Assembly (NCBI GenBank): GCA_020634375.1
Contig: JACKBX010000005.1
Location: 248,001-312,000 of the forward strand
Source of the DNA: Ardenticatenaceae bacterium
GTDB lineage: Bacteria > Chloroflexota > Anaerolineae > Promineifilales > Promineifilaceae
Length of the DNA stretch: 64,000 nt
Reading direction: 5' to 3'
A model generated the notes under the pieces. The model ran no database searches. It saw only the letters and a program-made list of their open reading frames with translations, and had not been told where the DNA came from. Both the position numbers and the translations under genes were made by a program. How positions within the stretch are numbered: the stretch's first letter is position 1; every line of letters begins with the position of its first letter. Shown piece by piece: positions 1 through 8,543 of the stretch.

Positions 1-2081
1 ACCAGTTGCAGCGCCCGCTGCTTGGCTTTTGCCAGCCGGTGGTCGGCATTCATGACAACTGTATCGGTATCCAATACGTAGCCCAACTCGCGGTTTTCCC
101 AAACACTGGTGCCTACCTTCGCCAGGGCAATTTGCTCGAAGCCGGCTTGCAATGGGGCCAGCACATCGGCGTTAGCCATGCGCATGGTGGGATTGACCTT
201 ACGGCGCAGTGTCTCTTTACAACCCCCGCCCGCGGGAATCAGGCCGACGCCAAACTCGACGAGGCCCATGTAGCTCTCGTGTGCGGCTACCGCTTCCCAA
301 CCGGCCATCGCCATTTCTACGCCGCCGCCAAGAGCCATGCCTTGCACGGCCGTTACCACCGGTTTCGGCGCGTGGCGCAAATTAAACGTCAGCGATTGCA
401 ACCCGCGAATCATCTGGTCAAGCTGATCCCACATGCCGGAAGCCGCAGCCACACCCACCGCAAACAAGTTTGCACCCACACAGAAGTTATCCGCGCCGTT
501 GCCGATCACCATCGCCTCAAAATCACTGTCCAGTTTTTCCAAAGCCTGGTGGCCCATGGCAATAATCTGGTCATCAATGGCGTTCATCTTGGCGTGGAAT
601 TCGTAGAGCAAGACGCCATCGCCCATGTCCAGCAGACTGGCGCTGGCATTGCGGGCCAATTCCTTGCCCGCTGCGTGCAGGTCAGAAACAACGATGATGT
701 TTTTGTCTACATCTTGCAGTTTGTAACTTTGGCTCTCCCAATCATAAACGCTGCCATTTTTGTAGAAGCTGTCGTGTCCGGCAGCGAGCATTTCCTTCAC
801 CCAATCGGCCACTTCCAGGCCAGCAGCTTCCATTTTTTCGATGGTTTCCGCCACGCCAAGCATGTCCCACATCTCAAAGGGGCCGGCTTCATGACTGAAA
901 CCCCAGCGCATAGCATCATCTACGTCGCTAAGTTTGTAGGCAATCTCCGGGGCAACGTGTCCGGCGTAAGCAAAGCCATAGTACAGCACGTCACGGGCAT
1001 AATTAGCGGCGCGGTCGTCAAATTGCAGCAGTTGGCGCAGCCGTTGGCCTAAATCTTCCACTTTGCGCACCGCGCCCACACTGTCGAAGCGCACTTTTTC
1101 CGGAGCCACGTAATCCATCGTCGCCGGGTCTAGCGTCCAAAATTCGCGCTGGCCGTTGACCATCACTTTCTTATAAAAGCCTTGGTCGGTTTTGTTGCCC
1201 AGCCATTTGTTTTCCAGCATTTTGTTGATCACACCGGAGACGTTTTCAGCGTGCAGGATTTCTTTGTAGGGATCGTGGGGGATGCCCTCGTACAAATTGC
1301 GATTGACATGACCCATCACATCCAACCCCACCAAATCCATCAGGCGGAAGGTGGCGGTTTTGGGATGGCCGATCAGCGGCCCGGTGATGGCGTCAATTTC
1401 GGAGACGGAGTAGCCCTCTTTGATGGCATACTCAATACCATAGGAGGCGGCGACGGCGAAGAAGCGGTTGCCGATGAAGTTGGGCGTGTCTTTGCAGACG
1501 ACAACCCCTTTGCCCAACACGTCGCGGCTAAAGGAAATCATGTAGTTTAGTACTTCTGGCGCGGTATCCGGGGTGGGGATCACTTCCAACAGTTTGAGGT
1601 AGCGTGGCGGGTTGAAGAAGTGTGTACCCAAGAAGTGCGCTTTGAATTCATCGGAACGGCCGTCTGCAATCTCATTAATCGGAATGCCTGACGTGTTGCT
1701 GCTGATGATGGCCCCCGGCTTGCGTATCGCTTCGATGCGTTCCATCAATGCTTGTTTAGGGCCTAGCTGCTCAATAATTACCTCAATAATCCAGTCTGCA
1801 TCGGCGATTTTGTCAAAATCATCTTCCGTATTGCCGATGGTGATCAGGTCGGCGCGGTCTTTGCGAGCCAGGTTGGCGGGCTTGGCTTTTGCCATGCGGT
1901 CATACAGCGATTGCACCAGGCGGTTACGCGCCTTAGGATCATCCTTCTCTGCATCGCTGAGGTTGGGCGTGGGAATGTCCAACAGCACCACAGGAATGCC
2001 AATATTCGCCAGGTGAGCGGCGATGCCGCCGCCCATTGTTCCTGCGCCGATGATGGCTGCTTTTTCAATGCGATAGGTCAT
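1..2081 (-). CDS. fadN: 3-hydroxyacyl-CoA dehydrogenase / enoyl-CoA hydratase fusion (3' end cut by window edge)
   Basis: Bifunctional beta-oxidation enzyme: hydration of 2-enoyl-CoA and NAD-dependent oxidation of 3-hydroxyacyl-CoA, in the cytoplasm. The start is ATG at 2081, with AAAGGAG a few bases upstream. About 694 residues are visible and the frame is open to base 1, so the C-terminus is missing. The N-terminus has the Rossmann motif GAGTMGGGIAAHLA (about residues 12-25). The middle has the HCDH helical-domain motif NFIGNRF. The distal part is a crotonase domain with FCVGAN and GMALGGGVEMAMAG (oxyanion hole) and MGLVEFGVGLIPAGGG (catalytic Glu region). The order HCDH-then-ECH is that of Bacillus FadN and the reverse of E. 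coli FadB. Two acyl-CoA dehydrogenase genes lie upstream on the same strand, which supports a beta-oxidation operon. A thiolase would be expected just beyond the left edge (inference). Confidence 0.9.
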   Translation of the reverse strand, partial: MTYRIEKAAIIGAGTMGGGIAAHLANIGIPVVLLDIPTPNLSDAEKDDPKARNRLVQSLYDRMAKAKPANLARKDRADLITIGNTEDDFDKIADADWIIEVIIEQLGPKQALMERIEAIRKPGAIISSNTSGIPINEIADGRSDEFKAHFLGTHFFNPPRYLKLLEVIPTPDTAPEVLNYMISFSRDVLGKGVVVCKDTPNFIGNRFFAVAASYGIEYAIKEGYSVSEIDAITGPLIGHPKTATFRLMDLVGLDVMGHVNRNLYEGIPHDPYKEILHAENVSGVINKMLENKWLGNKTDQGFYKKVMVNGQREFWTLDPATMDYVAPEKVRFDSVGAVRKVEDLGQRLRQLLQFDDRAANYARDVLYYGFAYAGHVAPEIAYKLSDVDDAMRWGFSHEAGPFEMWDMLGVAETIEKMEAAGLEVADWVKEMLAAGHDSFYKNGSVYDWESQSYKLQDVDKNIIVVSDLHAAGKELARNASASLLDMGDGVLLYEFHAKMNAIDDQIIAMGHQALEKLDSDFEAMVIGNGADNFCVGANLFAVGVAAASGMWDQLDQMIRGLQSLTFNLRHAPKPVVTAVQGMALGGGVEMAMAGWEAVAAHESYMGLVEFGVGLIPAGGGCKETLRRKVNPTMRMANADVLAPLQAGFEQIALAKVGTSVWENRELGYVLDTDTVVMNADHRLAKAKQRALQL

Positions 2082-2097
2082 CTGTTTCTCCTTTCTG

Positions 2098-2205
2098 GTC
2101 AGTGGTCGTTAGTCAGTATTCAGTAATCAGTATTCAGTGTTCAGTAAACTGCATAACCCACCAAAGACTAACTACCGATTACTGTTTACTGAATACTGAT
2201 TACTA
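2098..2205. repeat. intergenic CAGTATTCAGTAATCAGT word repeat with inverted arm
   Basis: Between the fadN-like and acyl-CoA dehydrogenase genes. The left half repeats the words AGTCAGTATTCAGTAATCAG and the right half carries their reverse complement (ACTGAATACTGATTACT), so the RNA could fold back. Related text occurs at 3481-3550 and 38107-38150. Confidence 0.7.
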
Positions 2206-3468
2206 CTTCAGTTCGCGGCGGCTGTAGCCAAGAATGCTCCGCGCCACAATCAGTTGGTTAATCTGCTTTGTACCTTCGTAAATGTCGTTGATTTTAGCGT
2301 CGCGCATCCATTTTTCGGCGAGCAATTCCCGTGAATACCCTAAGGGGCCAAGTAATTCTACCGCCTTCTGTGTAATCCAGGTAACGGCTTCTCCAGCACG
2401 ATATTTGCACATGCTGGCTTCCAGGCGGTTGCTTTCACCGTGCGCCATTTGCGCCGTAGCCCGCAAGGTAAGCAGCCAGCCTGCCTTGTAACGAGCTTCC
2501 ATTTCCATGATGTCACGTTCAACGGCCGTTAACTGGTGCTTCGGCTTGGTATAGTCGACCTCAATGCCTTCCTCCTTCAGCCGCGCAATCACAAATTCCA
2601 ATGCCGCACGGGCAATGCCCATAGCGCTGGCCGCTACTGCGGGTCGGGAGGAATCAAAGGTCTTCATCGCTCCCTGGAAACCTTTGCTGCTTTTCTTTTG
2701 TGCTACTTCGGCGCTGCCCAACAGATTCTCATAAGGCACGCGCACGTTATCAAAATGCAAGGCAACGGTGTCACTGGCGCGGATGCCCAGCTTATGCTCT
2801 TGCTTGGCAATAGACACGCCTGGCGTGTGCCCTTCCACCACAAAGGACTTAATGCCTGCCCGTCCAGCCTTGGGATCAACCGTCGCCCAAACTACGCAGA
2901 TACCGTCGGACTCTTCCAGCGCCAGCTTGCCGCTGGTGATGAAGATTTTCTCGCCGTTGAGTATCCATTCGTGGGTGTCGGGGTCGAGTACGGCCGTCGT
3001 CCGCATCGAAGAATTATCAGACCCGGCGTCCGCCTCTGTGATTGCCATCGCACCCCATTTTGGCGTGCCTTCCGTGAAGCGCTTCAGGAAGCGCACCTGC
3101 TGCTCCGGCGTGCCCGCCGACTGCACGGCCGCACCGCCCAACATCGGGTGCGGCAGGCACAAATACTGCCCGGCGTCACCCCAACTCAACTGCTCAATCA
3201 TAAAAATGAGCGCCAGCGCGGAGTAATCCGGCCCTGTGCGCTCCTTTTTCGGCGCATGACCGTTGCCATTGCCATTATGCATCAATGGCTTCAGGCTGCG
3301 CTGCATCATTTGCTGCGTAAAAGGCCAGGTCATATTCACAAATGCTTGCGGCCGTTCATGCTCATGCTCATCCAATTGGCGGGAAAACGGCCGCATCGCC
3401 TGCTCCGCCACCATCTTGATGAGCTGCTGTTGATTCTTAATGAAATCGGGGATTTCAAAATCTATCAT
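2203..3468 (-). CDS. acyl-CoA dehydrogenase
   Basis: FAD-dependent alpha,beta-dehydrogenation of acyl-CoA, the first step of beta-oxidation. The protein is 421 aa, somewhat longer than the usual 380. An insert near residues 60-80 carries a Gly/Asn-rich stretch (NGNGNGH). The family signature ITEADAGSDNSSM lies around residue 145, and the C-terminal INDIYEGTKQINQLIVARSIL carries the catalytic Glu of the YEGT motif and the CoA-binding helix. Substrate chain length cannot be read from the sequence. It lies between a second acyl-CoA dehydrogenase and the FadN-like gene on the same strand, separated by short intergenic repeat segments. Confidence 0.9.
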   Translation of the reverse strand: MIDFEIPDFIKNQQQLIKMVAEQAMRPFSRQLDEHEHERPQAFVNMTWPFTQQMMQRSLKPLMHNGNGNGHAPKKERTGPDYSALALIFMIEQLSWGDAGQYLCLPHPMLGGAAVQSAGTPEQQVRFLKRFTEGTPKWGAMAITEADAGSDNSSMRTTAVLDPDTHEWILNGEKIFITSGKLALEESDGICVVWATVDPKAGRAGIKSFVVEGHTPGVSIAKQEHKLGIRASDTVALHFDNVRVPYENLLGSAEVAQKKSSKGFQGAMKTFDSSRPAVAASAMGIARAALEFVIARLKEEGIEVDYTKPKHQLTAVERDIMEMEARYKAGWLLTLRATAQMAHGESNRLEASMCKYRAGEAVTWITQKAVELLGPLGYSRELLAEKWMRDAKINDIYEGTKQINQLIVARSILGYSRRELK

Positions 3469-3480
3469 GGGAAAACTCCA

Positions 3481-3550
3481 TTTTCAGTAATCAGTACTCG
3501 GTGATCAGTAGTCAGTCTACCGTACCTGATTTACTGTTTACTGATTACCA
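3481..3550. repeat. intergenic CAGTAATCAGT word repeat
   Basis: Same repeat family as 2098-2205, filling the gap between the two acyl-CoA dehydrogenase genes. It has TCAGTAATCAGTACTCGGTG on the left and TTTACTGTTTACTGATTACC on the right, which are partly complementary. Confidence 0.65.
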
Positions 3551-4642
3551 TCATACTATTGCCAATCCGTCAAAGGTCGCAAAGCCACGTGCGTTGCGCA
3601 GCCACAATTCAACCGGATATTCGCGGATGTAACCGTAACCACCCAGAGCCTGCACCGCACGGTCAGCCACGTTAACCACAAGTTGATCAACGTATTGCTT
3701 CATCACCGTGATTTCGCGGGTGGCGTCTTTGCCTTTATCCAACAGCCAGGCTGCCTCCCACACCAGCAGGCGGGCGGAATCCACGTCGGTTGCCATGTCG
3801 GCCAACATAAAGGCAATGGACTGGCGGTGAGCAATGGGTTCGCCGAACTGCACGCGCTGCTTGGCATATTCGCGGGCGTATTCGTACCCAGCGCGAGCCA
3901 CGCCAACGGCCGCTGCCCCCAACGCCACGCGGCTGTGATTGAGAATGAGTTGGAAGTTGCAACCTTCCACGCCGCCTAATTTATTTTCAGCAGGGACGTG
4001 TATATTTTCTAGCTTGACGGTATAAGTGGGTAAGGCTCTTACCCCCATGAGTTTGTCTTGCGCCGCAATGGTCAGGCCATCTATACCGGCTGGAACCAGA
4101 AAGCCTTGGGTTTGGCCTGCCTCGTTGGCGTACACAAGAATGAGATCGGCGTCCCCCGCCAGAGGTACGTATGTTTTAGTGCCATTGAGGATGTAATTAT
4201 CGCTGTCGGCAACGGCCGTTGTCCCCAGCTTATATGGGTCAAACTGCACCACCGGCTCTGTGAGCGCAGCCGTCATGCGCGGCGGCCGTTCATCACAAAA
4301 GCCCGGCAAATATGCTTCCTTTTGCGCATCTGTACCCGCCAGCATCAACGGAATGGCAACCAAGTTAGGCAGCATAATTTGCAAAGAAACTGCCAGGTCG
4401 CCCCAGGCAAATTCCTCCGCAGCCAATACGCCGGTTACGGCCGAATACTCACCAAACCCACCATATGCCTCAGGGATGGCAGTGGGCAGCATACCCATCT
4501 CCCAACCCGACTGCACGACTTCAGCAGGAATTGCGCCGTCTTCCTCCGCATCCCGGTACACCTTGCGCACCCGCTCCTTTGCGAAGCGGGAAATCGCATC
4601 TACTAGCATTTGTTGTTCTTCATCCAGACGGAAGTCTAACAT
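3551..4642 (-). CDS. acyl-CoA dehydrogenase, short C-terminus
   Basis: Second acyl-CoA dehydrogenase paralogue, 363 aa, first gene of the beta-oxidation set. N-terminal and middle domains are recognisable (FRLDEEQQMLVDAISRFA; ALTEPVVQFDPYKLGTTA; HSRVALGAAAVGVARAGYEYA; VQALGGYGYIREYPVE). The last residues read WLRNARGFATFDGLAIV and then stop. In most family members this position is EGT(S/T)EI followed by about 15 more residues. Here Asp-Gly-Leu stands where the Glu-Gly-Thr with the catalytic base would be expected. It may use another Glu, as some family members do, or act as a partner subunit of the adjacent dehydrogenase. The family call is firm; activity is uncertain. Confidence 0.87.
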   Translation of the reverse strand: MLDFRLDEEQQMLVDAISRFAKERVRKVYRDAEEDGAIPAEVVQSGWEMGMLPTAIPEAYGGFGEYSAVTGVLAAEEFAWGDLAVSLQIMLPNLVAIPLMLAGTDAQKEAYLPGFCDERPPRMTAALTEPVVQFDPYKLGTTAVADSDNYILNGTKTYVPLAGDADLILVYANEAGQTQGFLVPAGIDGLTIAAQDKLMGVRALPTYTVKLENIHVPAENKLGGVEGCNFQLILNHSRVALGAAAVGVARAGYEYAREYAKQRVQFGEPIAHRQSIAFMLADMATDVDSARLLVWEAAWLLDKGKDATREITVMKQYVDQLVVNVADRAVQALGGYGYIREYPVELWLRNARGFATFDGLAIV

Positions 4643-4654
4643 GTAATAGCTCCT

Positions 4655-4727
4655 TGTTTGTTAGCTAATCAGCATTTCAGCCAGGTCAGCTAGTCAGCCT
4701 GACAAACTGACAGCCTGACCGGCTAAA
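4655..4727. repeat. intergenic GCCTGAC/GTCAGGC repeat
   Basis: The gap upstream of the acyl-CoA dehydrogenase operon and downstream of folP is made of repeated CAGCTAGTCAGCCTGACA words and their partial complement (CTGACAGCCTGACCGGCT). The same words recur at 41118-41162. It may act as a hairpin between transcription units. Confidence 0.55.
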
Positions 4728-5618
4728 TTAACGAACGATACTGTCTACCATGCGTGCAACACGCGCCATATGGCGCACATCATGCACACGAATGATGTCT
4801 GCTCCCCGATCAATAGCAATGGCAATGGTTGCGGCTGTACCTTCTACACGCTCTTCTGGCGGCAAGTCCAGCGTATAACCAATAAATGACTTACGCGAGG
4901 GGCCAACTAAAATGGGATAACCCATATCCAAAAACTGATCAAGATCATTAAGTAACTGCAAATTTTGACGCACTGTTTTGCCAAACCCAATGCCGGGATC
5001 AATGATGATTTGCCCATCACTAACTCCATTTGCCAGGGCCAATTCAATGCTTTCCGACAGTTCACGCTGCACGTCGGTCAGCAAATTGTCATATTCAATG
5101 CCTACGTAGCGTCCACCCAGCCGCTCTTCCTGGGCTACGTTCTTCGGCTTGCTGCGATTGTGCATAATGACAACCGGGCAGCCAGCCTGGGCTACCACGC
5201 GCACCATATCTGAATCCATACGCAAGCCCCACACGTCATTAACCCAATTTGCGCCCGCTTTCAGGGTGGCTTCAGCCACCACCGCGCGATATGTATCTAC
5301 AGAAATGGGTACGTCTGATACTTGACGAATGGCTTCGATCAAAGGAATGATGCGTTGAATTTCTTCGGAGGGATGGATGGGCGTGCTGCCGGGGCGGGTG
5401 CTTTCGCCGCCTACGTCAATGATGTCGGCGCCATCGGCAACAAATTGCTGTGCCTGGGCGACGGCACGTTGTATGGCAAGAGCTGGTTCATCTAAAAGGC
5501 CATCGCCGGAGAAGCTGTCTGGGGTCGCGTTGAGAATACCCATGATATAGGTACGTTCGCCCCAGGTGAATGGGTCATCAGACGGTGCAGGTTGGAATAG
5601 GTGCGATTCGTATGTCAC
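4728..5618 (-). CDS. folP: dihydropteroate synthase
   Basis: Condenses 6-hydroxymethyl-dihydropterin diphosphate with p-aminobenzoate in folate synthesis; the target of sulfonamides. At 296 aa it is normal for the family. Visible motifs: MGILNATPDSFSGDG near residue 26, ADIIDVGGESTRPGS (pterin/pABA loop), DPGIGFGKT and GPSRKSFIG. The start is GTG at 5618; an ATG two bases upstream reads straight into a stop. The folK stop ends 1 nt before this start, so the two genes are almost certainly co-transcribed and translationally coupled. Confidence 0.95.
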   Translation of the reverse strand: MTYESHLFQPAPSDDPFTWGERTYIMGILNATPDSFSGDGLLDEPALAIQRAVAQAQQFVADGADIIDVGGESTRPGSTPIHPSEEIQRIIPLIEAIRQVSDVPISVDTYRAVVAEATLKAGANWVNDVWGLRMDSDMVRVVAQAGCPVVIMHNRSKPKNVAQEERLGGRYVGIEYDNLLTDVQRELSESIELALANGVSDGQIIIDPGIGFGKTVRQNLQLLNDLDQFLDMGYPILVGPSRKSFIGYTLDLPPEERVEGTAATIAIAIDRGADIIRVHDVRHMARVARMVDSIVR

Positions 5619-5619
5619 A

Positions 5620-6120
5620 TTAGTTCTCCAGAGGCCAGGGTGCAGGAGCGTAATAATTGACGGAAGATTGATCGACGGCCGTTACCATTTCCTCTACGCT
5701 TTTACCGGTTTGTGGATGGCGCACGCTGGCGGCAATGTGCGCCAGCGGAACTAACACAAAAGCCCGTTCGGCAAGCTGGGGGTGAGGAATGGTCAGCCGA
5801 TCATCATTCAGGATTAAATCGTTGTAAAACAAGATGTCTATATCAATGAGACGCGGCCCCCAGCGATATGTTGGGGTTCGTCCCATTGTTTTTTCTAGTT
5901 GTTTCAACTGTGTGAGCAGCGTGTGCGGAGCCAAATTTGTTTGGGCGGCAGCACAAAAGTTCAGGAAAGAGGGCTGTGACGTAACGCCCCAGGCTAAGGT
6001 TTCGTAGAGGGGGGAAACGGCCGTTACTGTACAAAAATGGGCCAATCCGGTCAGCGCATTTTTTACATTTTGCTCTCGCTGCCCCAGGTTGGTACCCAAC
6101 CCCAGGTAAATCTGATTCAT
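5620..6120 (-). CDS. folK: 2-amino-4-hydroxy-6-hydroxymethyldihydropteridine diphosphokinase
   Basis: Pyrophosphorylates 6-hydroxymethyl-dihydropterin, producing the substrate of the folP product encoded directly downstream. At 166 aa it is typical. It begins MNQIYLGLGTNLGQREQNV, the GLGSNLG-type signature, and contains the core GPRLIDIDILFYNDL (metal-binding DIDIL) and IPHPQLAERAFVLVPL. GAGGGAAG lies just before the ATG. The 184 bp upstream of it (6121-6304) hold no gene I can support. Confidence 0.94.
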   Translation of the reverse strand: MNQIYLGLGTNLGQREQNVKNALTGLAHFCTVTAVSPLYETLAWGVTSQPSFLNFCAAAQTNLAPHTLLTQLKQLEKTMGRTPTYRWGPRLIDIDILFYNDLILNDDRLTIPHPQLAERAFVLVPLAHIAASVRHPQTGKSVEEMVTAVDQSSVNYYAPAPWPLEN

Positions 6121-6304
6121 GAACTTCCCTCAGCGGCGTCACGATGGTGAATCGCACGAATTGGTAAATTTGCACAATGACGCAGCGCATCATCTGGTCA
6201 TTTTATAACACAGCGCGTCATGAGTGTCAACAGAGAAAAATGAACGATTTCTAACCTGGTTTCAGTGCAAAAAAGAGTGAAAACGCGACAAGAAAGTGTG
6301 AGAT

Positions 6305-7651
6305 TTACAATGCTCGGCGAATGGCTACCACAGCCACGACTGCCAGGGCCAACAGCCCAACCGCCGCAATGACGCTGCCAATGAGCATGGCCGAACCAAA
6401 TCCACCGGGTTTAGCTTCTGAGAATGCGGCGGGCGTTTGGGCAACGGCCGTTCCCTCCACAGCGGGCGGCGCAACCGGGGTTGTACGAGTTGAAGAGGCA
6501 ATAACGGCATTGAGGACGGCCGTTGCCGTAGGCACAGGCGTATCTGGCGGCATCGGCGTAAATGTAGGTGTCGGTGTAGGTACAGGCGTTTCCGTCGCCC
6601 GGATATACAACGCCTGCCCCTCCACAATCAACGCATTCTGATCCAGCCCGTTCCAGGCCAAAAGTTGATCCAACGACAGCCCGTAGGCCAGCGCCACACC
6701 CCACAGCGTATCCCCACTGTGCACAATGTGTGTCAACTGTGGCGTCGGCGTAGGCGGCGGCGATTGCCCTGGCAGCAGGCGAATGACCACCTCATCGCCA
6801 GGACGCAAAATGCTGTCCTCCGACAAGCCATTCAGCCACAAAATCTCATCCAAACTCAGGCGGTAACGGGCGGCAATCGTCCACGCCGTCTCTCCCTCGC
6901 GCACAACATGCGTGGCCGGTGGCGTAGGCGTGGGCGGGGGGGACTGCCCTTCCGCCAACTGGATCAGCAGCTCATCCCCCGGCTGTAAAAAAGCATCCTC
7001 GGCGAGATTGTTGTACAGCAGCAGCGTTTGCAGCGGCACTTCATAGCGGGCGGCAATGGCCCACAACGTCTGCCCTGTTAGCACTTTGTGTACAATGGAG
7101 CCATCTTCCCCCGGCTGCGCCAAAATAATAGGGGCAACATAGGCGGGCGCTGTTTCTGGCTGCGCTACCTGCTGCACCGGTGGGCTGTCCGAGGGTTTGC
7201 CCACAACCAGCACGTAAAAGTTCTGATCAGGGCCATAAGCGACACCAACGCCCGCCTCCACATAACGCGTGGAAATCATGGTGTTGAAATGTACGGGACT
7301 GTTTTGCCACCAAACCACGCCTTGCTGCGGTGTTAGATTCGTGCCGCCAACGATGTTCTCAGAAACGTAACCCACGTAACCGGCGGATTCGGCGCGGGTC
7401 TGCGGTGTGGAACCGCCATGATTGTGAACGTATTGGGTATTGACGGCCATCCAGTTAGCTTGTTCTTGCGCGGCTGCGGCTAATCGAGCGTTGTAGGTAA
7501 ATCCGCTCAAACCATAATTGGCGCGTACCTGGTTGACTAATTGGAGAACCTGTGACGCGGGGTCTTGGGCGGATACAGAGGGTTGGCTCCCGTGCAAAAA
7601 AATCAGCAGACATAGGCTGATGAGGACACTAATCGTGATTTTTCGCTTCAT
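6305..7651 (-). CDS. secreted CAP (SCP/PR1) domain protein with three LysM repeats and C-terminal membrane anchor
   Basis: The protein is 448 aa. A signal peptide comes first (KRKITISVLISLCLLIFLHG, cleavage after VSAQ). A CAP domain follows (about 35-155) with VNQVRANYGLSGF, YVHNHGG, SENIV and FNTMISTRYVEAGVGVA. Three LysM modules follow, each with a LWAIAARYEV / AWTIAARYRL / LWGVALAYGL core, separated by PPPTPTP linkers. A Pro/Thr-rich stretch leads to a final hydrophobic helix with Arg-Arg tail (GSVIAAVGLLALAVVAVVAI). LysM modules bind peptidoglycan or related glycans; the role of bacterial CAP domains is mostly unknown. It is probably a cell-envelope protein displayed outside the membrane. 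Several ACGGCCGT copies fall in its linker. Confidence 0.88.
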   Translation of the reverse strand: MKRKITISVLISLCLLIFLHGSQPSVSAQDPASQVLQLVNQVRANYGLSGFTYNARLAAAAQEQANWMAVNTQYVHNHGGSTPQTRAESAGYVGYVSENIVGGTNLTPQQGVVWWQNSPVHFNTMISTRYVEAGVGVAYGPDQNFYVLVVGKPSDSPPVQQVAQPETAPAYVAPIILAQPGEDGSIVHKVLTGQTLWAIAARYEVPLQTLLLYNNLAEDAFLQPGDELLIQLAEGQSPPPTPTPPATHVVREGETAWTIAARYRLSLDEILWLNGLSEDSILRPGDEVVIRLLPGQSPPPTPTPQLTHIVHSGDTLWGVALAYGLSLDQLLAWNGLDQNALIVEGQALYIRATETPVPTPTPTFTPMPPDTPVPTATAVLNAVIASSTRTTPVAPPAVEGTAVAQTPAAFSEAKPGGFGSAMLIGSVIAAVGLLALAVVAVVAIRRAL

Positions 7652-7660
7652 ATGGGGAGG

Positions 7661-7686
7661 ATGATAGCAGGGACGGCCGTTGTCAA
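7661..7686 (-). promoter_or_regulatory. candidate promoter of the CAP/LysM gene with ACGGCCGT in the spacer
   Basis: On the minus strand TTGACA (7686-7681) is followed immediately by ACGGCCGT (7680-7673) and, after CCCTGC, by TATCAT (7666-7661). The start codon at 7651 lies 9 nt further on. The 14-nt spacer is short for sigma-70, so this is tentative. Confidence 0.4.
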
Positions 7687-7770
7687 CAAAAAAGAGGAGG
7701 ATGAGAGAAGTGCCAAACCTTTGCCAATGTGCAACGCCAGGCTGCTCTCAGAGGATGCTTCCATCCAAAC

Positions 7771-8535
7771 TCACATTCTTTCTGTATCTCGATGCATTTC
7801 AAGGTATCTATGTACCCATTCTTCCGTCAACGCATCCGCTTGTTGCTTCAAACGCCGCTCACCGAACAATATTTCTTCATGGTAATGTATTCCAAGATAT
7901 TCTAGTATTTCCTTTGCCGTCTTTTCATATGCAGACACAAAATCTTCATACACAACTATGTATGGCTGAATCCCGTTTTGTTTGAAATATTCTTGCCATG
8001 CAGTTCCATGACTCACAGTTTGCATAATGAATTCCCGAATTACATCTGGCTTAAATTCCAACCCCCTGATTAGTTGCGGTTCTTCATCTTCCCAAAACCA
8101 AGCTGCCCCTTGTAGAAATTTCATCCATGATATTGCCTGCCGGACTTTGTTGCGGCGGGTTATCCAAATGTAACGCAAATTCGGAAAACAGTGGGTTAGG
8201 ATGTCACTTTCTGAGGAATTTGGCAGTTTTGTAGTCTCCTGAAGAAACTCAATGACATTTTGCCAATACACACGCATTACTTTGAGGCCCAGAACGCCAT
8301 TTATTCCACGACCCTGTTCTATTACTTTTCCAAGGTATTCGTTTTTGGATTTTGTTTTCCATATTTTGTTCCACCGATTGATGTGCATCGGGCCAAAATA
8401 TTCATCTGGATTTCCTGCTAAGGCGCTGTTCCGCAAAGCTTCACACAGCAATGTGCTTCCTGAACGTGGTGTGGCGCATATTATGTATGACAGGGTGGTC
8501 AATTCTAACTTGTGATTTTCATCCATTCCATTCAA
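7771..8535 (-). CDS. Stf0-family sulfotransferase
   Basis: Predicted PAPS-dependent sulfotransferase (trehalose 2-sulfotransferase Stf0 family), 254 aa. The 5'-phosphosulfate loop ICATPRSGSTLLCEAL lies near residue 20, followed by GNPDEYF, the family's EYF motif. A 3'-phosphate-binding region (LRYIWITRRNKVRQAISW) and a C-terminal VVYEDF segment are also visible. The acceptor is unknown; a sugar or glycolipid is likely for this family. The gene is visibly more AT-rich than its neighbours and contains no ACGGCCGT, suggesting recent acquisition. It is last in the arginine-operon direction, 8 bp after the hydrolase stop. Confidence 0.82.
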   Translation of the reverse strand: MNGMDENHKLELTTLSYIICATPRSGSTLLCEALRNSALAGNPDEYFGPMHINRWNKIWKTKSKNEYLGKVIEQGRGINGVLGLKVMRVYWQNVIEFLQETTKLPNSSESDILTHCFPNLRYIWITRRNKVRQAISWMKFLQGAAWFWEDEEPQLIRGLEFKPDVIREFIMQTVSHGTAWQEYFKQNGIQPYIVVYEDFVSAYEKTAKEILEYLGIHYHEEILFGERRLKQQADALTEEWVHRYLEMHRDTERM

Positions 8536-8543
8536 TAGAGCAC

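Noticed and set aside
6..1052. Long plus-strand open frame of 348 codons
   Set aside because: It lies wholly opposite the FadN-like gene, whose motifs are unmistakable; the plus-strand translation has no domain-like features.
2536..3504. Plus-strand open frame of 322 codons
   Set aside because: Antisense to a complete acyl-CoA dehydrogenase; long antisense frames follow from the codon use here.
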